A stretch of DNA of 64,000 nucleotides from Leeuwenhoekiella sp. MAR_2009_132 (GCF_000687915.1 NZ_JHZY01000004.1:255501-319500); one strand, 5' to 3'; positions 29,401 through 37,918 are shown, counted from the stretch's first letter. Notes: generated by a model not told the origin, from the sequence alone. A program made the numbers and translations.

Positions 29401-29518
29401 CCTGACCATACGATAAGACAGATATTAAAAAGAAGAGTACTGCGGTTGCAACTTGCCGCAAAAGAGAGTTGACACTTCTTTTAAATCCTACCGGATGCCT
29501 GTTGTTTTTTTTGCTCAT
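26417..29518 (-). CDS. SusC-family TonB-dependent transporter, GlcNAc locus
   Basis: A 1033-residue outer-membrane transporter. After a signal peptide come a carboxypeptidase-like domain (about 42-120: SGTVTNASTGEPLIGVNVIL), a TonB box region (ELDELVIVGYG), the plug (GVQVTSNSGAPGGAMTIRVR, then DPLYVVDGVPI) and the barrel. Unlike the transporter at 6172-9528 it has no STN domain, so regulation is expected through the divergent LacI protein rather than a sigma factor. It is the first gene of the locus, with promoter and operator just upstream. Confidence 0.93.
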   Translation of the reverse strand: MSKKNNRHPVGFKRSVNSLLRQVATAVLFFLISVLSYGQDATVSGTVTNASTGEPLIGVNVILKGTSKGVSTDLDGNYSISNVTSDAVLSFSFLGFENKEVSVSAQIAINITLTPVANELDELVIVGYGKKKKRNLTGSIASVGSEEIEQTNQQDAVSILQGRAAGVQVTSNSGAPGGAMTIRVRGNSSLNSGNDPLYVVDGVPIESNSLSSLNGSENFGLNPLADINPGDIESIEVLKDAASTAIYGSRAANGVVMITTKRGKEGKAQINLTVFTGVSEITRKLSVLNASQYREVILDSYRNMDNPVEPIFAVLDSLSPRNNGDVDWQEELLRVAPQYKIDLSVRGGSENVKYSWSSSFLNQDGVILNNNYKRVTSRLNVDFNASNKLKFGQSISYTNAINNRINAGGSGNLSVVRELLIRPPTYSMYLPDGSLNGYQFGKRNPVGLAELATHLNKTNRIIGNEYAEYQFTDALKLRSNVNLDFVSMKEDEFIPSSLDYRPGYNTGAVRSLTNLTWGNETYLTYDKQVNEVHNISGLLGFSFQNWKYEQTGLDGMFFPSDNIRTLNGAGTISGQEVNISTEHSMLSYFGRLSYDYKGKYLAEVNLRADGSSRFGADNRFGYFPSASVGWRFSDEEFLKDNTVINDAKFRFSAGQTGNEAIGNYTSQGEFAVGVNYLDYSGAAPTVMPNAGLTWETTTQYDAGLDLSLWNNRVSLTTDYYVKLTEDLLYNVPIPRTTGFSFITQNIGSIENKGFEFTLTTRNLVGDFKWDTNFNISSNSNQVKDLPDELLTNGYIQNGNYHILREGLPIGTFYGYKFNGVYSRDEDNVNGITNGSQGAVFKGGDPIWEDVNGDNIIDADDRQIIGDATPDFFGGITNNLSYKNFSLSVFFQFSYGNDIYSEINHQRNSVVRYNNLSTDALDRWREQGDVTDFPRPLRDDPLESDSRIQSRWVEDGSYIKLKNVNLSYSFPEKLIGRFGLSKLDAYVTGTNLITWTKYTGFDPDVNSYSGLRAGVDEGSYPQSRTIILGLNFGF

Positions 29519-29568
29519 AATTTAAAATTCGTTGATCGATTAGACTATTCTAAAGCAATTGATTGTCT

Positions 29569-29600
29569 CAAATGTAGAATTAAGTAATTTATTATGCAAA
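29569..29600 (-). promoter_or_regulatory. promoter of the GlcNAc susC locus
   Basis: Reading the minus strand, TTTG at 29600-29597 (-33) and TACATTTG at 29576-29569 (-7, matching TAnnTTTG) are 20 bases apart, the spacing known for Bacteroidota promoters. The -33 element lies inside the LacI-type palindrome, so repressor binding would block polymerase. Confidence 0.6.
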
Positions 29601-29617
29601 CGTTTGCATAATAAATT
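29586..29617. promoter_or_regulatory. LacI-family operator, 32-base perfect palindrome
   Basis: Bases 29586-29617 read the same on both strands. The centre GCAAACGTTTGC is the classic LacI/GalR core with a central CG. The symmetric AT-rich arms extend well beyond the usual 14-20 bases. It covers the -33 region of the susC promoter and lies 152 bases before the lacI-type gene. Confidence 0.8.
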
Positions 29618-29748
29618 TAAGAAACATTATGACACAAAAATCACTGAATAGTTATTTTTACTGATAATATCTCAATAAAATATATTTTTAATGGTTAATT
29701 TGACTATTATAAATAAATCGATTTAATAAAACTTTTAATATCTTTACG

Positions 29749-29758
29749 CAAACGTTTG
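29749..29758. promoter_or_regulatory. second LacI-family half-conserved operator at the regulator's own start
   Basis: CAAACGTTTG occurs 10 bases before the ATG of the LacI-type gene, with the flanks only partly symmetric. It shares the core of the 29586-29617 palindrome and suggests autorepression. The two centres are about 152 bases apart, so looping between them is possible. Confidence 0.65.
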
Positions 29759-29768
29759 TTGTTTATAT

Positions 29769-30797
29769 ATGAAAAAATCAAGAACGACATTAAAAGATTT
29801 AGCCAGAGAATTAAACCTATCTGCATCTACAATTTCTAGAGCAATGGGTAATCATCCTGGCATTAGTGAAGCCACCACAAAATTGGTCCAACAAAAAGCT
29901 GAAGAATTAGGCTTCACGCCCAACTCTATTGCTTCTAGTTTTAGAAAAAAGAAAACCCAGTCTATAGGGATCATTGTTCCGCGTATTGATATCTACTTCC
30001 ACTCTTTGGTAATTAGTGGGATTGAAGATTATGCGTATAAAGCAGGTTATAATGTAACCATCTTTCAGTCTAAAGATTTAATGAAGCGGGAACAGGAGAT
30101 TACAAAGATTCTTCAAAATAAAATGGTAGAAGGCATTATTGTCTGTCTCGCCATAGAAACCGATAAGTACGATCATTTTAAAAAATTTAAAAAATTAGGG
30201 ATCCCGTTGGTATTCTATGACCGTGTTCCTTATAATATGGATGTAAACAGCGTAGTGATTAATGACTTTGAGTCATCATTTACCGCTACCGAACATCTTA
30301 TACATAAAGGCTGTAAACGCATTGCCCATATTGCCGGTAACCAGTCTACTGCAATTTTTAAAGCACGTTATGAAGGCTATAAAGCTGCTTTAAAAAAACA
30401 TAAAATCCCACACGAGCCCAATATGGTTGGCCTTACTCATAATCTGAGTTATGAAGAAGGCGTAATACAGGCCAATAAATTTTTAGAACTACCTGTTTTA
30501 CCAGACGGTATCTTTTGTGCTAATGATTATACAGCGGTAAGCGTCTTACAGGTATTTATGAAAGCAGGCGTAAAAATTCCAGATGAAACAGCAATTGTAG
30601 GCTTTAGTAACTACCCGATTTCTCGTGTTATAGAACCGCATATTACAACTGTAAATGACCGCGCTTTTGAGATGGGTGTAGAAGCTGCCAAACTTTCTAT
30701 TCGCTTAATAGAAGATGAAGAAGAATCGATAAAATCTGAGACTATCTCCATACAGACCGAACTCATCGTTAGAGAGTCTACTTTAAAATCTATGTAA
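29769..30797 (+). CDS. LacI-family transcriptional regulator
   Basis: A 342-residue repressor. The N-terminal helix-turn-helix is seen at about 6-55 (TLKDLARELNLSASTISRAM, then the hinge-region GFTPNSIA). The remainder is a periplasmic-binding-like effector domain (TQSIGIIVPRIDIYFHSLVI, GCKRIAHIAGNQST, LPDGIFCANDYTAVSV). It is divergent from the GlcNAc locus, and two copies of the LacI core site lie between them, so it most likely represses that locus and itself. A GlcNAc-derived metabolite is the natural guess for inducer. It could also act on the following GH127 gene, 267 bases downstream on the same strand. Confidence 0.92.
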   Translation: MKKSRTTLKDLARELNLSASTISRAMGNHPGISEATTKLVQQKAEELGFTPNSIASSFRKKKTQSIGIIVPRIDIYFHSLVISGIEDYAYKAGYNVTIFQSKDLMKREQEITKILQNKMVEGIIVCLAIETDKYDHFKKFKKLGIPLVFYDRVPYNMDVNSVVINDFESSFTATEHLIHKGCKRIAHIAGNQSTAIFKARYEGYKAALKKHKIPHEPNMVGLTHNLSYEEGVIQANKFLELPVLPDGIFCANDYTAVSVLQVFMKAGVKIPDETAIVGFSNYPISRVIEPHITTVNDRAFEMGVEAAKLSIRLIEDEEESIKSETISIQTELIVRESTLKSM

Positions 30798-30873
30798 ACT
30801 TTTTATTATATGACAATTTCAATATCCTCAACATAAGTTTATTATTATTTCTAATATAATAAATTTTTCTTTT

Positions 30874-30934
30874 TTGATACTATTCTCTCCATTTGAGGAA
30901 CTTGTTTTGTCTTATTCTATTAAAATAGTATCAA
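30874..30934. repeat. 11-base inverted repeat between lacI and the GH127 gene
   Basis: TTGATACTATT at 30874-30884 is matched exactly by its reverse complement at 30924-30934, with 39 bases between. The spacing is too long for a terminator. A pair of regulator half-sites before the GH127 gene is one reading. The rest of 30798-31064 shows nothing else I can name. Confidence 0.35.
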
Positions 30935-31064
30935 GTACGGTTAACATCAGATCAGAATCTTATCCCGCTAATTGTAACTTTACGTAACTCGTATGCTTCA
31001 CTATATTATTTAAAGATTGTATATCACAGGCCTACACATTAGCAGTTTTTCTAAATCTAAAACT

Positions 31065-34000
31065 ATGAATGCTTTTAAATTTTCTCCTTACCTAGTTTTT
31101 TACTTCCTATGCGCTATTTTCTATAGTACACAATTACACGCGCAAAACGGAGATCAAATTCTGGATGGCATTGGAGAAACAGGACTTATCGCTCGGTATA
31201 TTTTTGATGAAAATGCAAAAGATTGGTCGCGTAACAATCTACATGCCACATTTAATACTGCCGAAAACTCTTATGTAGAAGACCCTGTATTTGATAAAGT
31301 ACTCCATTTAAATGCTACCTCTAAAACTTACATCACGCTTCCTGCAGCTACCCTAAATAACATCGAATCACTTAGTATTTCGGGTTGGATTTATTTAAAT
31401 TCTGAAATTCAAAACGCAGAGTTTTTTAACTTCGGTAAAGATAAAAGCACATATTTATATGTAGTTCCTTCAGGAACCAAAAAAGAAAATGGTTTAGTAA
31501 CCAGAATTTCTAAAGATTCCAAAGTCATTGCTGAAACTAAAATTGATGCACTTCCTGTAAAAAAATGGCAACATATTACCGTTGTTATCGATTTCCCTGC
31601 GCAAACTATGCACACGTATATAAATGGTGAATTAGCAAAAACAGCCGGTAATTTAAAATTTGATTTGGATGCAATTTTTGGTAAAAACCCTGTAATAAGT
31701 ATTGGGAAATCACTTGATGCCAAACTGCACGACTTTAGAATTTACCGTATTCCGTTAAGCGAAAATCAAATAAATACGATTTATAATAACTCTTTAAAAG
31801 GTGAGGAAGGTGTTGTAAATGAGCGTAAAGAACTTGAAGATGATTTACCGCAGTTTCCTAAAGATACACCCCAACTTTATAATCAATTTTTAACTGGAGT
31901 CTCTGATGTAACTGTCACCACGCTTGTAGGACAATTACCCAGATTACCCCGTTATGTAAATGGCACGTATAAAAAAGGAATTAATGGTCCGCAGGTACGG
32001 GTTCTTTGGCCTGCTCCTACAGATAATGCTTCGGTATTAAAAACAGGTACTTATAAAGTAACCGGAAATGTACCCGGCACCAGTTTTAAACCCAAAGCAA
32101 CAGTAACTGTAACTACTGCAAGCACACAAAATACACCAGAACGCAAACTCGAAACTTTTGATCTTAGCGCTGTTTCGCTTAATGCAGATTCACAAGAGCA
32201 CAGTTCAAAATTTATTGAGAACCGGGATAAATTCATCAATACTCTTGTCGAGACCAATCCAGATGCTTTCCTGTATATGTTTCGTAATGCTTTTGGTCAA
32301 CCACAACCTGAGGGTGCAGAGCCTTTAGGCGTTTGGGATTCACAAGAAACTAAATTACGCGGTCACGCTACGGGTCATTATCTTACTGCTATTGCACAAG
32401 CCTACGCCAGCACAAGCTATGATGTAACACTTCAAAAAGCATTCGCCGAAAAAATTGACTATATGGTCAATACGCTTTATGAGTTATCACAACGTTCAGG
32501 TAAACCTAAAACGGCAGGTGGCAGTTTTGTTTCAGAGCCTACAGCGGTTCCTGTAGCAGCAGGTAAAACCGATTATGATTCAGACTTGAGCGAGGCAGGC
32601 ATTCGCACCGATTACTGGAACTGGGGAACAGGATTTATTAGCGCATACCCGCCAGACCAATTTATCATGCTAGAACACGGTGCTAAATACGGCACCGAAA
32701 ACACAAAAATCTGGGCGCCCTATTATACACTGCATAAAATTCTTGCAGGTCTTATGGATGTATATGAAGTTACCGGAAATGAGAAAGCTCTTGAAGTTGC
32801 AAAAGGTATGGGAGATTGGGTACACGCCCGTTTAAGTCAGGTTCCTACCGAAACACTAATCAGTATGTGGAACACCTATATCGCAGGAGAATTTGGCGGA
32901 ATGAATGAGGCTATGGCACGTTTATCGCGTATAACTAACCAACCTAGCTATCTGGAAACAGCAAAACTGTTTGACAATATCGACATGTTTTATGGTGACG
33001 CACAACACTCCCACGGTCTTGCTAAAAATGTAGATACTTTTCGCGGTTTACACGCAAACCAGCACATTCCTCAGATTGTAGGTGTATTAGAAATGTATCG
33101 CGATTCTAACACTCCCGAATATTTTAAAGTTGCCGATAATTTTTGGTACAAGACCAAAAATGACTATATGTACAGCATAGGTGGTGTGGCAGGTGCCCGC
33201 AACCCGGCTAATGCAGAATGCTTTGTGAGTCAGCCGGCAACGCTTTATGAAAACGGACTTTCATCTGGAGGACAAAATGAAACCTGCGGAACTTACAATA
33301 TGCTCAAACTTACCCGCAACTTATTTTTATACGAGCAGCGTCCCGAATATATGGATTATTACGAGCAGGGGTTATACAACCAGATATTAGCATCGGTGGC
33401 AGAAGACAGCCCCGCAAATACGTATCACATCCCGTTGCGCCCGGGTTCTCAAAAGCATTTTGGTAATCCAGATATGAAAGGTTTTACCTGTTGTAATGGT
33501 ACGGCTTTAGAAAGCAGCACCAAACTTCAAAATTCGATTTATTTCAAAAATGAAGACAACACAGCACTCTATGTAAATCTGTTCATTCCCTCTACTTTAG
33601 ACTGGAAAGAACGCAATATCATCATAAAGCAAGAAACAGCTTTTCCTAAGGAAAATCACACCCTATTAACGGTAAACGGAACAGGAAAATTTGATCTAAA
33701 TGTGCGTGTTCCGGGTTGGGCAACCGGTGGATTTACAGTTAAAATTAATGGCAAGGTTCAAAAAACAAAAGCAGTTCCTGGCACGTATATATCAATAAAC
33801 AGAACTTGGAAAAATGGAGATACGGTAGAATTAACAATGCCTTTTCAGTTTCATTTAGACCCGGTGATGGATCAGCAGAATATAGCAAGTCTATTTTACG
33901 GTCCGGTTTTACTGGCAGCACAAGAAGATGCACCACGTAAGGACTGGAGAAAAATAGTATTAAAAGCAAATAATCTGGGAGAAACCATTTCAGGGAATCC

Positions 34001-34097
34001 TGAACACTTAGAATTTACAATAGATGGTGTTGTATTTAAACCTTTTTATGAAACCTACGGAAGACATTCCGTTTATCTTGATGTAGCTTTAGAATAA
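31065..34097 (+). CDS. GH127-type beta-L-arabinofuranosidase with LamG and Ig-like domains
   Basis: A 1010-residue exported enzyme. The signal peptide ends near residue 27 (TQLHAQNG). A LamG/concanavalin-A domain (about 30-235: ISGWIYLNSEIQNAEFFNFG) is followed by an Ig-like segment (about 275-355) and the DUF1680/GH127 alpha-barrel (about 370-1005: RGHATGHYLTAIAQAYAS). The zinc-thiolate site of the family is complete: Glu739-x-Cys741 in NETCGTYNM and Cys809-Cys810 in FTCCNGTA, spaced as in the Bifidobacterium HypBA1 enzyme, where the first of the paired cysteines is the nucleophile (spacing recalled, not computed). Members release beta-L-arabinofuranose. The ATG at 31065 gives a cleaner signal peptide than 31017. 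It precedes the DUF1080 gene by 34 bases. Confidence 0.85.
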   Translation: MNAFKFSPYLVFYFLCAIFYSTQLHAQNGDQILDGIGETGLIARYIFDENAKDWSRNNLHATFNTAENSYVEDPVFDKVLHLNATSKTYITLPAATLNNIESLSISGWIYLNSEIQNAEFFNFGKDKSTYLYVVPSGTKKENGLVTRISKDSKVIAETKIDALPVKKWQHITVVIDFPAQTMHTYINGELAKTAGNLKFDLDAIFGKNPVISIGKSLDAKLHDFRIYRIPLSENQINTIYNNSLKGEEGVVNERKELEDDLPQFPKDTPQLYNQFLTGVSDVTVTTLVGQLPRLPRYVNGTYKKGINGPQVRVLWPAPTDNASVLKTGTYKVTGNVPGTSFKPKATVTVTTASTQNTPERKLETFDLSAVSLNADSQEHSSKFIENRDKFINTLVETNPDAFLYMFRNAFGQPQPEGAEPLGVWDSQETKLRGHATGHYLTAIAQAYASTSYDVTLQKAFAEKIDYMVNTLYELSQRSGKPKTAGGSFVSEPTAVPVAAGKTDYDSDLSEAGIRTDYWNWGTGFISAYPPDQFIMLEHGAKYGTENTKIWAPYYTLHKILAGLMDVYEVTGNEKALEVAKGMGDWVHARLSQVPTETLISMWNTYIAGEFGGMNEAMARLSRITNQPSYLETAKLFDNIDMFYGDAQHSHGLAKNVDTFRGLHANQHIPQIVGVLEMYRDSNTPEYFKVADNFWYKTKNDYMYSIGGVAGARNPANAECFVSQPATLYENGLSSGGQNETCGTYNMLKLTRNLFLYEQRPEYMDYYEQGLYNQILASVAEDSPANTYHIPLRPGSQKHFGNPDMKGFTCCNGTALESSTKLQNSIYFKNEDNTALYVNLFIPSTLDWKERNIIIKQETAFPKENHTLLTVNGTGKFDLNVRVPGWATGGFTVKINGKVQKTKAVPGTYISINRTWKNGDTVELTMPFQFHLDPVMDQQNIASLFYGPVLLAAQEDAPRKDWRKIVLKANNLGETISGNPEHLEFTIDGVVFKPFYETYGRHSVYLDVALE

Positions 34098-34131
34098 TAC
34101 CGATATTTATAACACAACAACAACTAGAATT

Positions 34132-34908
34132 ATGCGTGTTTTTAAATCGATGGTATTCTTACTTCCTGTATTGGGTTTATTCTCTTGCAATAAACCGGCA
34201 GAAAATGAATGGGAAATTTTGTTTAATGGTAAAAATTTGGATGGTTGGGAAGCCAAATTTTTTCACCACGACTTAGGAGATAATTACGCCAATACTTTTC
34301 GTGTTATAGACAGTGCTATCGTGGTGAGTTATGAAGATTATGACACGTTTGACAACCGCTACGGGCATTTATTTTATAAGCAACCTTATGAATCCTTTCA
34401 TCTAAAATTCAAATACAAATTTACAGATGAATGGATGCAGGATGCACCCAGTTATACATATCGCAACAGTGGCGTTATGTTTCATTCACAAGACCCTAAA
34501 ACTATTTTAAAAGAGCAGGACTGGCCTATTTCGGTAGAATATCAAATGCTGGCAGAAGCCGAACCGGGCAAGCCCAGACCCACTGGAAACATGTGTTCCC
34601 CGGGAACTGATGTGTTTTATAAGGGTCAAAAATCTAATGACCATTGTATCAGTTCGTCTTCAAAAACCTATACCTGGGACACGTGGATTGAAGCAGATCT
34701 CATCGTTTATAAAGACTCGCTCGTAATTCATAAAGTAAATGGTGAGCAAGTGCTTGAGTATACAAAAACTCAGACCGGTGGAGAAGTTGCCAATGGTTTT
34801 GACCCACAATATAAAGTAGATGGTAAACCACTTACAAGCGGTTATATAGGTTTACAAGCCGAAGGTCAGGGAGTCATCTTTAAAGATATCAAGCTTAAAA
34901 AGTTATAA
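34132..34908 (+). CDS. DUF1080 (3-keto-disaccharide hydrolase-like) lipoprotein
   Basis: A 258-residue lipoprotein (FSC lipobox, Cys19). It is one DUF1080 jelly-roll: WEILFNGKNLDGWEAKF at about 27-43, YRNSGVMFHSQDP near 115-127, then WPISVEYQMLAE, and the ending GYIGLQAEGQGVIFKDIKL. DUF1080 members hydrolyse 3-keto-glycosides or bind glycans. It lies 34 bases after the GH127 gene and is probably co-transcribed. No 3-dehydrogenase of the GFO/IDH type is next to it, so the activity is uncertain. Confidence 0.82.
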   Translation: MRVFKSMVFLLPVLGLFSCNKPAENEWEILFNGKNLDGWEAKFFHHDLGDNYANTFRVIDSAIVVSYEDYDTFDNRYGHLFYKQPYESFHLKFKYKFTDEWMQDAPSYTYRNSGVMFHSQDPKTILKEQDWPISVEYQMLAEAEPGKPRPTGNMCSPGTDVFYKGQKSNDHCISSSSKTYTWDTWIEADLIVYKDSLVIHKVNGEQVLEYTKTQTGGEVANGFDPQYKVDGKPLTSGYIGLQAEGQGVIFKDIKLKKL

Positions 34909-34918
34909 GCTAAAACTC

Positions 34919-35143
34919 TTAGTACGAGTAACCCGGTTTTTTAGTAAGCGTATCCATATGTGGTGCAATCTCGGTGTTATACACCTGTTCTTGCCAGTTT
35001 TCTTTGGGTACCTCTTCTATTGCGACAGAAATAGAAGCTTCAGACTTACCTAGAGATTGTTGCAGGGCTTGAGACAATGCTTCGGTTACTTTTGTTCGCT
35101 CTTCTTCAGTTAATGGAAAACTCTTAAGTGTGATGTGTGGCAT
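34919..35143 (-). CDS. pptA: 4-oxalocrotonate-tautomerase-family protein (PptA-like)
   Basis: A 74-residue tautomerase. Pro2, the catalytic base of the superfamily, follows the initiator Met (MPHITLKSFPL). The ending EIAPHMDTLTKKPGYSY and the central SISVAIEEV match E. coli PptA (YdcE) closely as I remember it. PptA has enol-keto tautomerase activity in vitro with no settled physiological role. The gene is convergent with the DUF1080 gene, 10 bases apart, and appears to be a single-gene unit. Confidence 0.82.
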   Translation of the reverse strand: MPHITLKSFPLTEEERTKVTEALSQALQQSLGKSEASISVAIEEVPKENWQEQVYNTEIAPHMDTLTKKPGYSY

Positions 35144-35254
35144 AATGTAATTATTAAGACAATTGTAGGGTTTATTTAGCCTAGCTTAATTAGAACAAAA
35201 TTATTGTGTTGATTTAGTTTTAACTCCTATAGTATTTCGCTTCTGCGAAAGTAA

Positions 35255-35287
35255 AAAAGTCCTGTTTAAAAAGTAAACAGGACTTTT
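35255..35287 (-). terminator. intrinsic terminator after the SDR gene
   Basis: A perfect 14-base stem (35255-35268 with 35274-35287) and 5-base loop, followed on the minus strand by a T-run. It lies 18 bases beyond the stop of the SDR gene at 35306. Confidence 0.8.
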
Positions 35288-35305
35288 AAATTCATCTGAA
35301 TCTCG

Positions 35306-36094
35306 TTATTCTGGACTACCGTACATATTAGACTCCCCACCATCTATAGCAATGGTTTGCCCGCTTACATATCCGTTTGTTTTACTTAGTAAATAAGCAA
35401 CCACGCTAGCAACATCTTTAGGATCTCCTAATGCACGTGTAGGATTATGACTGGCGTATTCTTTTTCTGCAGCTTTGGGATCATCGGGGTTGATTTGCTT
35501 AAAAGCTTCGGCAACCATAGGAGTTAAAATTGCTCCCGGTGCAATTGCATTGGTAAGAATACCATCTTTACCATATTCTAATGCAGCATTTTTGGTCATT
35601 CCGCTTACAGCATGTTTACTAGCTACATAAGGCATTTGATTAAGAACCCCACGTATACCTCCTACCGAAGATACATTTACTATGCGCCCGTACTTTTGCT
35701 TTTGCATAACAGGGATCACATAACGCAGGCCATAATAAACTCCCATAAGATTAATATCTATAACTTTCTTAAATATATCTAGATCATAATTTGTTACCGA
35801 AGCTTGCTTACCTTCTATCCCGGCATTATTATAAAAACCATCAATTCTGCCAAATTCATTTACTGCAGTATCAACATAATTTTTGACCTCATCTTCTTTA
35901 GAAACATCTGCCAGCAGACTTATGATTTTTACTTCCGGATAGGTAGATTTAAGGTTCTCTACTGTTCTGTTTAAAGCCTCCTCATTAAAGTCTACCAACA
36001 CTAATTTTGCTCCTTCTTTTGCAAGTAATTGCGCTGTCGCCAGTCCTAGTCCCATTGCAGCACCGGTAATTATTATTACATCATCTTTCATCAT
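35306..36094 (-). CDS. short-chain dehydrogenase/reductase
   Basis: A 262-residue classical SDR oxidoreductase. TGAAMGLG at 10-17 binds the dinucleotide (with Asp35 after the second strand favouring NAD). NNAG is at 89-92, and the catalytic set is Ser142/143, Tyr156 and Lys160 (YVASK). The C-terminus carries YVSGQTIAIDGG. It resembles glucose-1-dehydrogenase and 3-oxoacyl reductase type proteins, so the substrate cannot be named. A terminator on either side (35255-35287 and 36203-36239) isolates it as a single gene. A TAnnTTTG-like element (TAACTTTG, minus strand, 36130-36123) stands 28 bases upstream of the ATG. Confidence 0.85.
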   Translation of the reverse strand: MMKDDVIIITGAAMGLGLATAQLLAKEGAKLVLVDFNEEALNRTVENLKSTYPEVKIISLLADVSKEDEVKNYVDTAVNEFGRIDGFYNNAGIEGKQASVTNYDLDIFKKVIDINLMGVYYGLRYVIPVMQKQKYGRIVNVSSVGGIRGVLNQMPYVASKHAVSGMTKNAALEYGKDGILTNAIAPGAILTPMVAEAFKQINPDDPKAAEKEYASHNPTRALGDPKDVASVVAYLLSKTNGYVSGQTIAIDGGESNMYGSPE

Positions 36095-36202
36095 ACCTCT
36101 TTTTTATAATTTGTATCTAAATCAAAGTTAACCAGCCAAAAACCAAGAAGCCGTTAATACCATCTTAAGGTTTGAATAGATTGAGAAATGTAAGGGCTTT
36201 AG

Positions 36203-36239
36203 CTAAAAAAAGCCTTGTCAAACTAATTGACAAGGCTTT
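36203..36239 (-). terminator. intrinsic terminator after the third susD
   Basis: A perfect 13-base stem (36209-36221 with 36227-36239), 5-base loop, then a T-run on the minus strand. It lies just past the susD stop at 36265. Confidence 0.8.
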
Positions 36240-36264
36240 AAAATAAATTTCAATTAAAATTGTT

Positions 36265-37908
36265 TTACCAACCTAGTATTTGCTCTGCTGCAGGATTTTT
36301 ATCAATCTCTCCCTGAGGAATAGGCAATACATATAATTTACTAGGGAAGCTACGCTGCTCAAAATCAACTTTAGCATAGTCTAATGAGCCGTCTGCATTC
36401 TTGATGATTTTTATTCCCTGTACAGGACCATTAAGTAGCGATTCGGCTATTTTCCAACGGCGAATATCAAAGAAACGGTGCTCTTCAAAAGCAAGCTCTA
36501 TTCTACGCTCATTTCTAATAGCTTCACGTAAAGCATCTTTAGACAAACCTGCTTCCAGATCTGGCATTCCTGCACGATTACGTATACTATTTATAGCTTC
36601 ATAAATAGATGCATCTGGACCAGTAGCTTCATTTTTAGCTTCGGCGTAATTTAATAACACTTCGGCATAACGTACAAAAATCCAGTCTTGATCGCTTGAT
36701 CGTGAGTAAATTGCTAAGTCTTCATTGTGAAATTTACGCAAGAAATATCCTGTATAAATAAATGGTTTATCAATTCCACCTTCAAAAAGCTCTATCTCAC
36801 GCCCTCTAAAAGTAGATCCATTGTGCACAATAGTTTGTTCAAAACGCGGATCTAAATTTTCATAAGGATTTTCCGGGTCATATAAAGTTGATTCGTCTTG
36901 TGGTTCTCCATCAATCATATCATACGAATCAACCAGATTTTGGGTAGGTAAATTTCCTCCCCAACCCGCATCACTAGGTCCTCTAAAAGAGGGTGGCGTG
37001 TTGTATACATCCCAACCTGCTCCAGCTGTTCCACCGGCATTGCTTTGGTGATGTTTATCAGGATAAGCAAATTTCTTTGCAAAGATGATTTCTTCATTAT
37101 TCTTAGTAAGAAACAGTTCTTTATAATTTCCAAATAAAGAATAGTTTGCCCCAATAAGCTCATTAGACGCAGCAGCAGACTCTTCCCAGCGTTCTGCATA
37201 AAGCAACACTCTACCTTTAATAGCTTTTGCTGCATCGGCAGTAGCTCTACCAGCTGCTATACCTCCTTTTGTAGGTAATATTGAGGCTGCTCTATCAAGG
37301 TCTGCAACTATAAAATCTACTACCTCGGCATAGGTTGCACGTGGTATTTGCAAGTCGTCTTCAATATCAAGAGAAGTTTCTATTAATGGAACACCAGTAG
37401 GTTTACCACCTTCTGTTTTAGCACCAAATAATCTTAATAATTCGTGATAGATAAAGCCTCTTAAATAATAAACCTCACCAGTAAGACGTGTTTTAAGCTC
37501 TTCGTCTTCAAGTCGCTCTAAATTTTCTAGAGCTACATTGGTTTTACGTATAAGGTTATAATAGGTTCCCCACATATTTCCCCACGGCACATAGCTAGGT
37601 AAAAACTGTGCATTTTGTAATAAGGTAGAATGCGTCCATCCCATAGACACATCGCCATCATCTGATGCTCCATCAAGAAGATACAAACCTTTTGCCCAGC
37701 CATCATAGCTTCTATCAAAACCAGAAGGCATCTCGCCATATATTGCATTTACAAATTGTGTAGCTCCCTGAGGGTCTGTCCATACGGTCTCTTCAGTAAG
37801 TGAGTCTTTAGGTGTCTGATCTAGAAAATCTTCCTGACAACCTGTAGCTATTAAGACGGCTACAAATACTCCTATAAATCGATAGTGTTTTATCATAATA
37901 TTTTTCAT
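36265..37908 (-). CDS. SusD/RagB-family outer-membrane lipoprotein, third pair
   Basis: A 547-residue SusD lipoprotein. Lipid Cys24 is followed by QEDFLDQTPKDSLTEETVW, a common SusD opening. The body has GEVYYLRGFIYHELLRLFGA (helical TPR part), YAEVLLNYAEAKNEATG and LAFEEHRFFDIRRWK near the end. I chose the ATG at 37908; the frame to 37944 would overlap susC. It starts 10 bases after susC. Closest in style to SusD proteins of plant-polysaccharide loci, but no ligand can be assigned. Confidence 0.92.
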   Translation of the reverse strand: MKNIMIKHYRFIGVFVAVLIATGCQEDFLDQTPKDSLTEETVWTDPQGATQFVNAIYGEMPSGFDRSYDGWAKGLYLLDGASDDGDVSMGWTHSTLLQNAQFLPSYVPWGNMWGTYYNLIRKTNVALENLERLEDEELKTRLTGEVYYLRGFIYHELLRLFGAKTEGGKPTGVPLIETSLDIEDDLQIPRATYAEVVDFIVADLDRAASILPTKGGIAAGRATADAAKAIKGRVLLYAERWEESAAASNELIGANYSLFGNYKELFLTKNNEEIIFAKKFAYPDKHHQSNAGGTAGAGWDVYNTPPSFRGPSDAGWGGNLPTQNLVDSYDMIDGEPQDESTLYDPENPYENLDPRFEQTIVHNGSTFRGREIELFEGGIDKPFIYTGYFLRKFHNEDLAIYSRSSDQDWIFVRYAEVLLNYAEAKNEATGPDASIYEAINSIRNRAGMPDLEAGLSKDALREAIRNERRIELAFEEHRFFDIRRWKIAESLLNGPVQGIKIIKNADGSLDYAKVDFEQRSFPSKLYVLPIPQGEIDKNPAAEQILGW

Positions 37909-37918
37909 ATCAATTTTC

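Noticed and set aside
35196..35203. TAATTTTG on the minus strand upstream of pptA as a -7 element
   Set aside because: It matches TAnnTTTG, but it lies over 50 bases from the ATG, has no -33 partner and is in an AT-rich spacer, so chance is likely.
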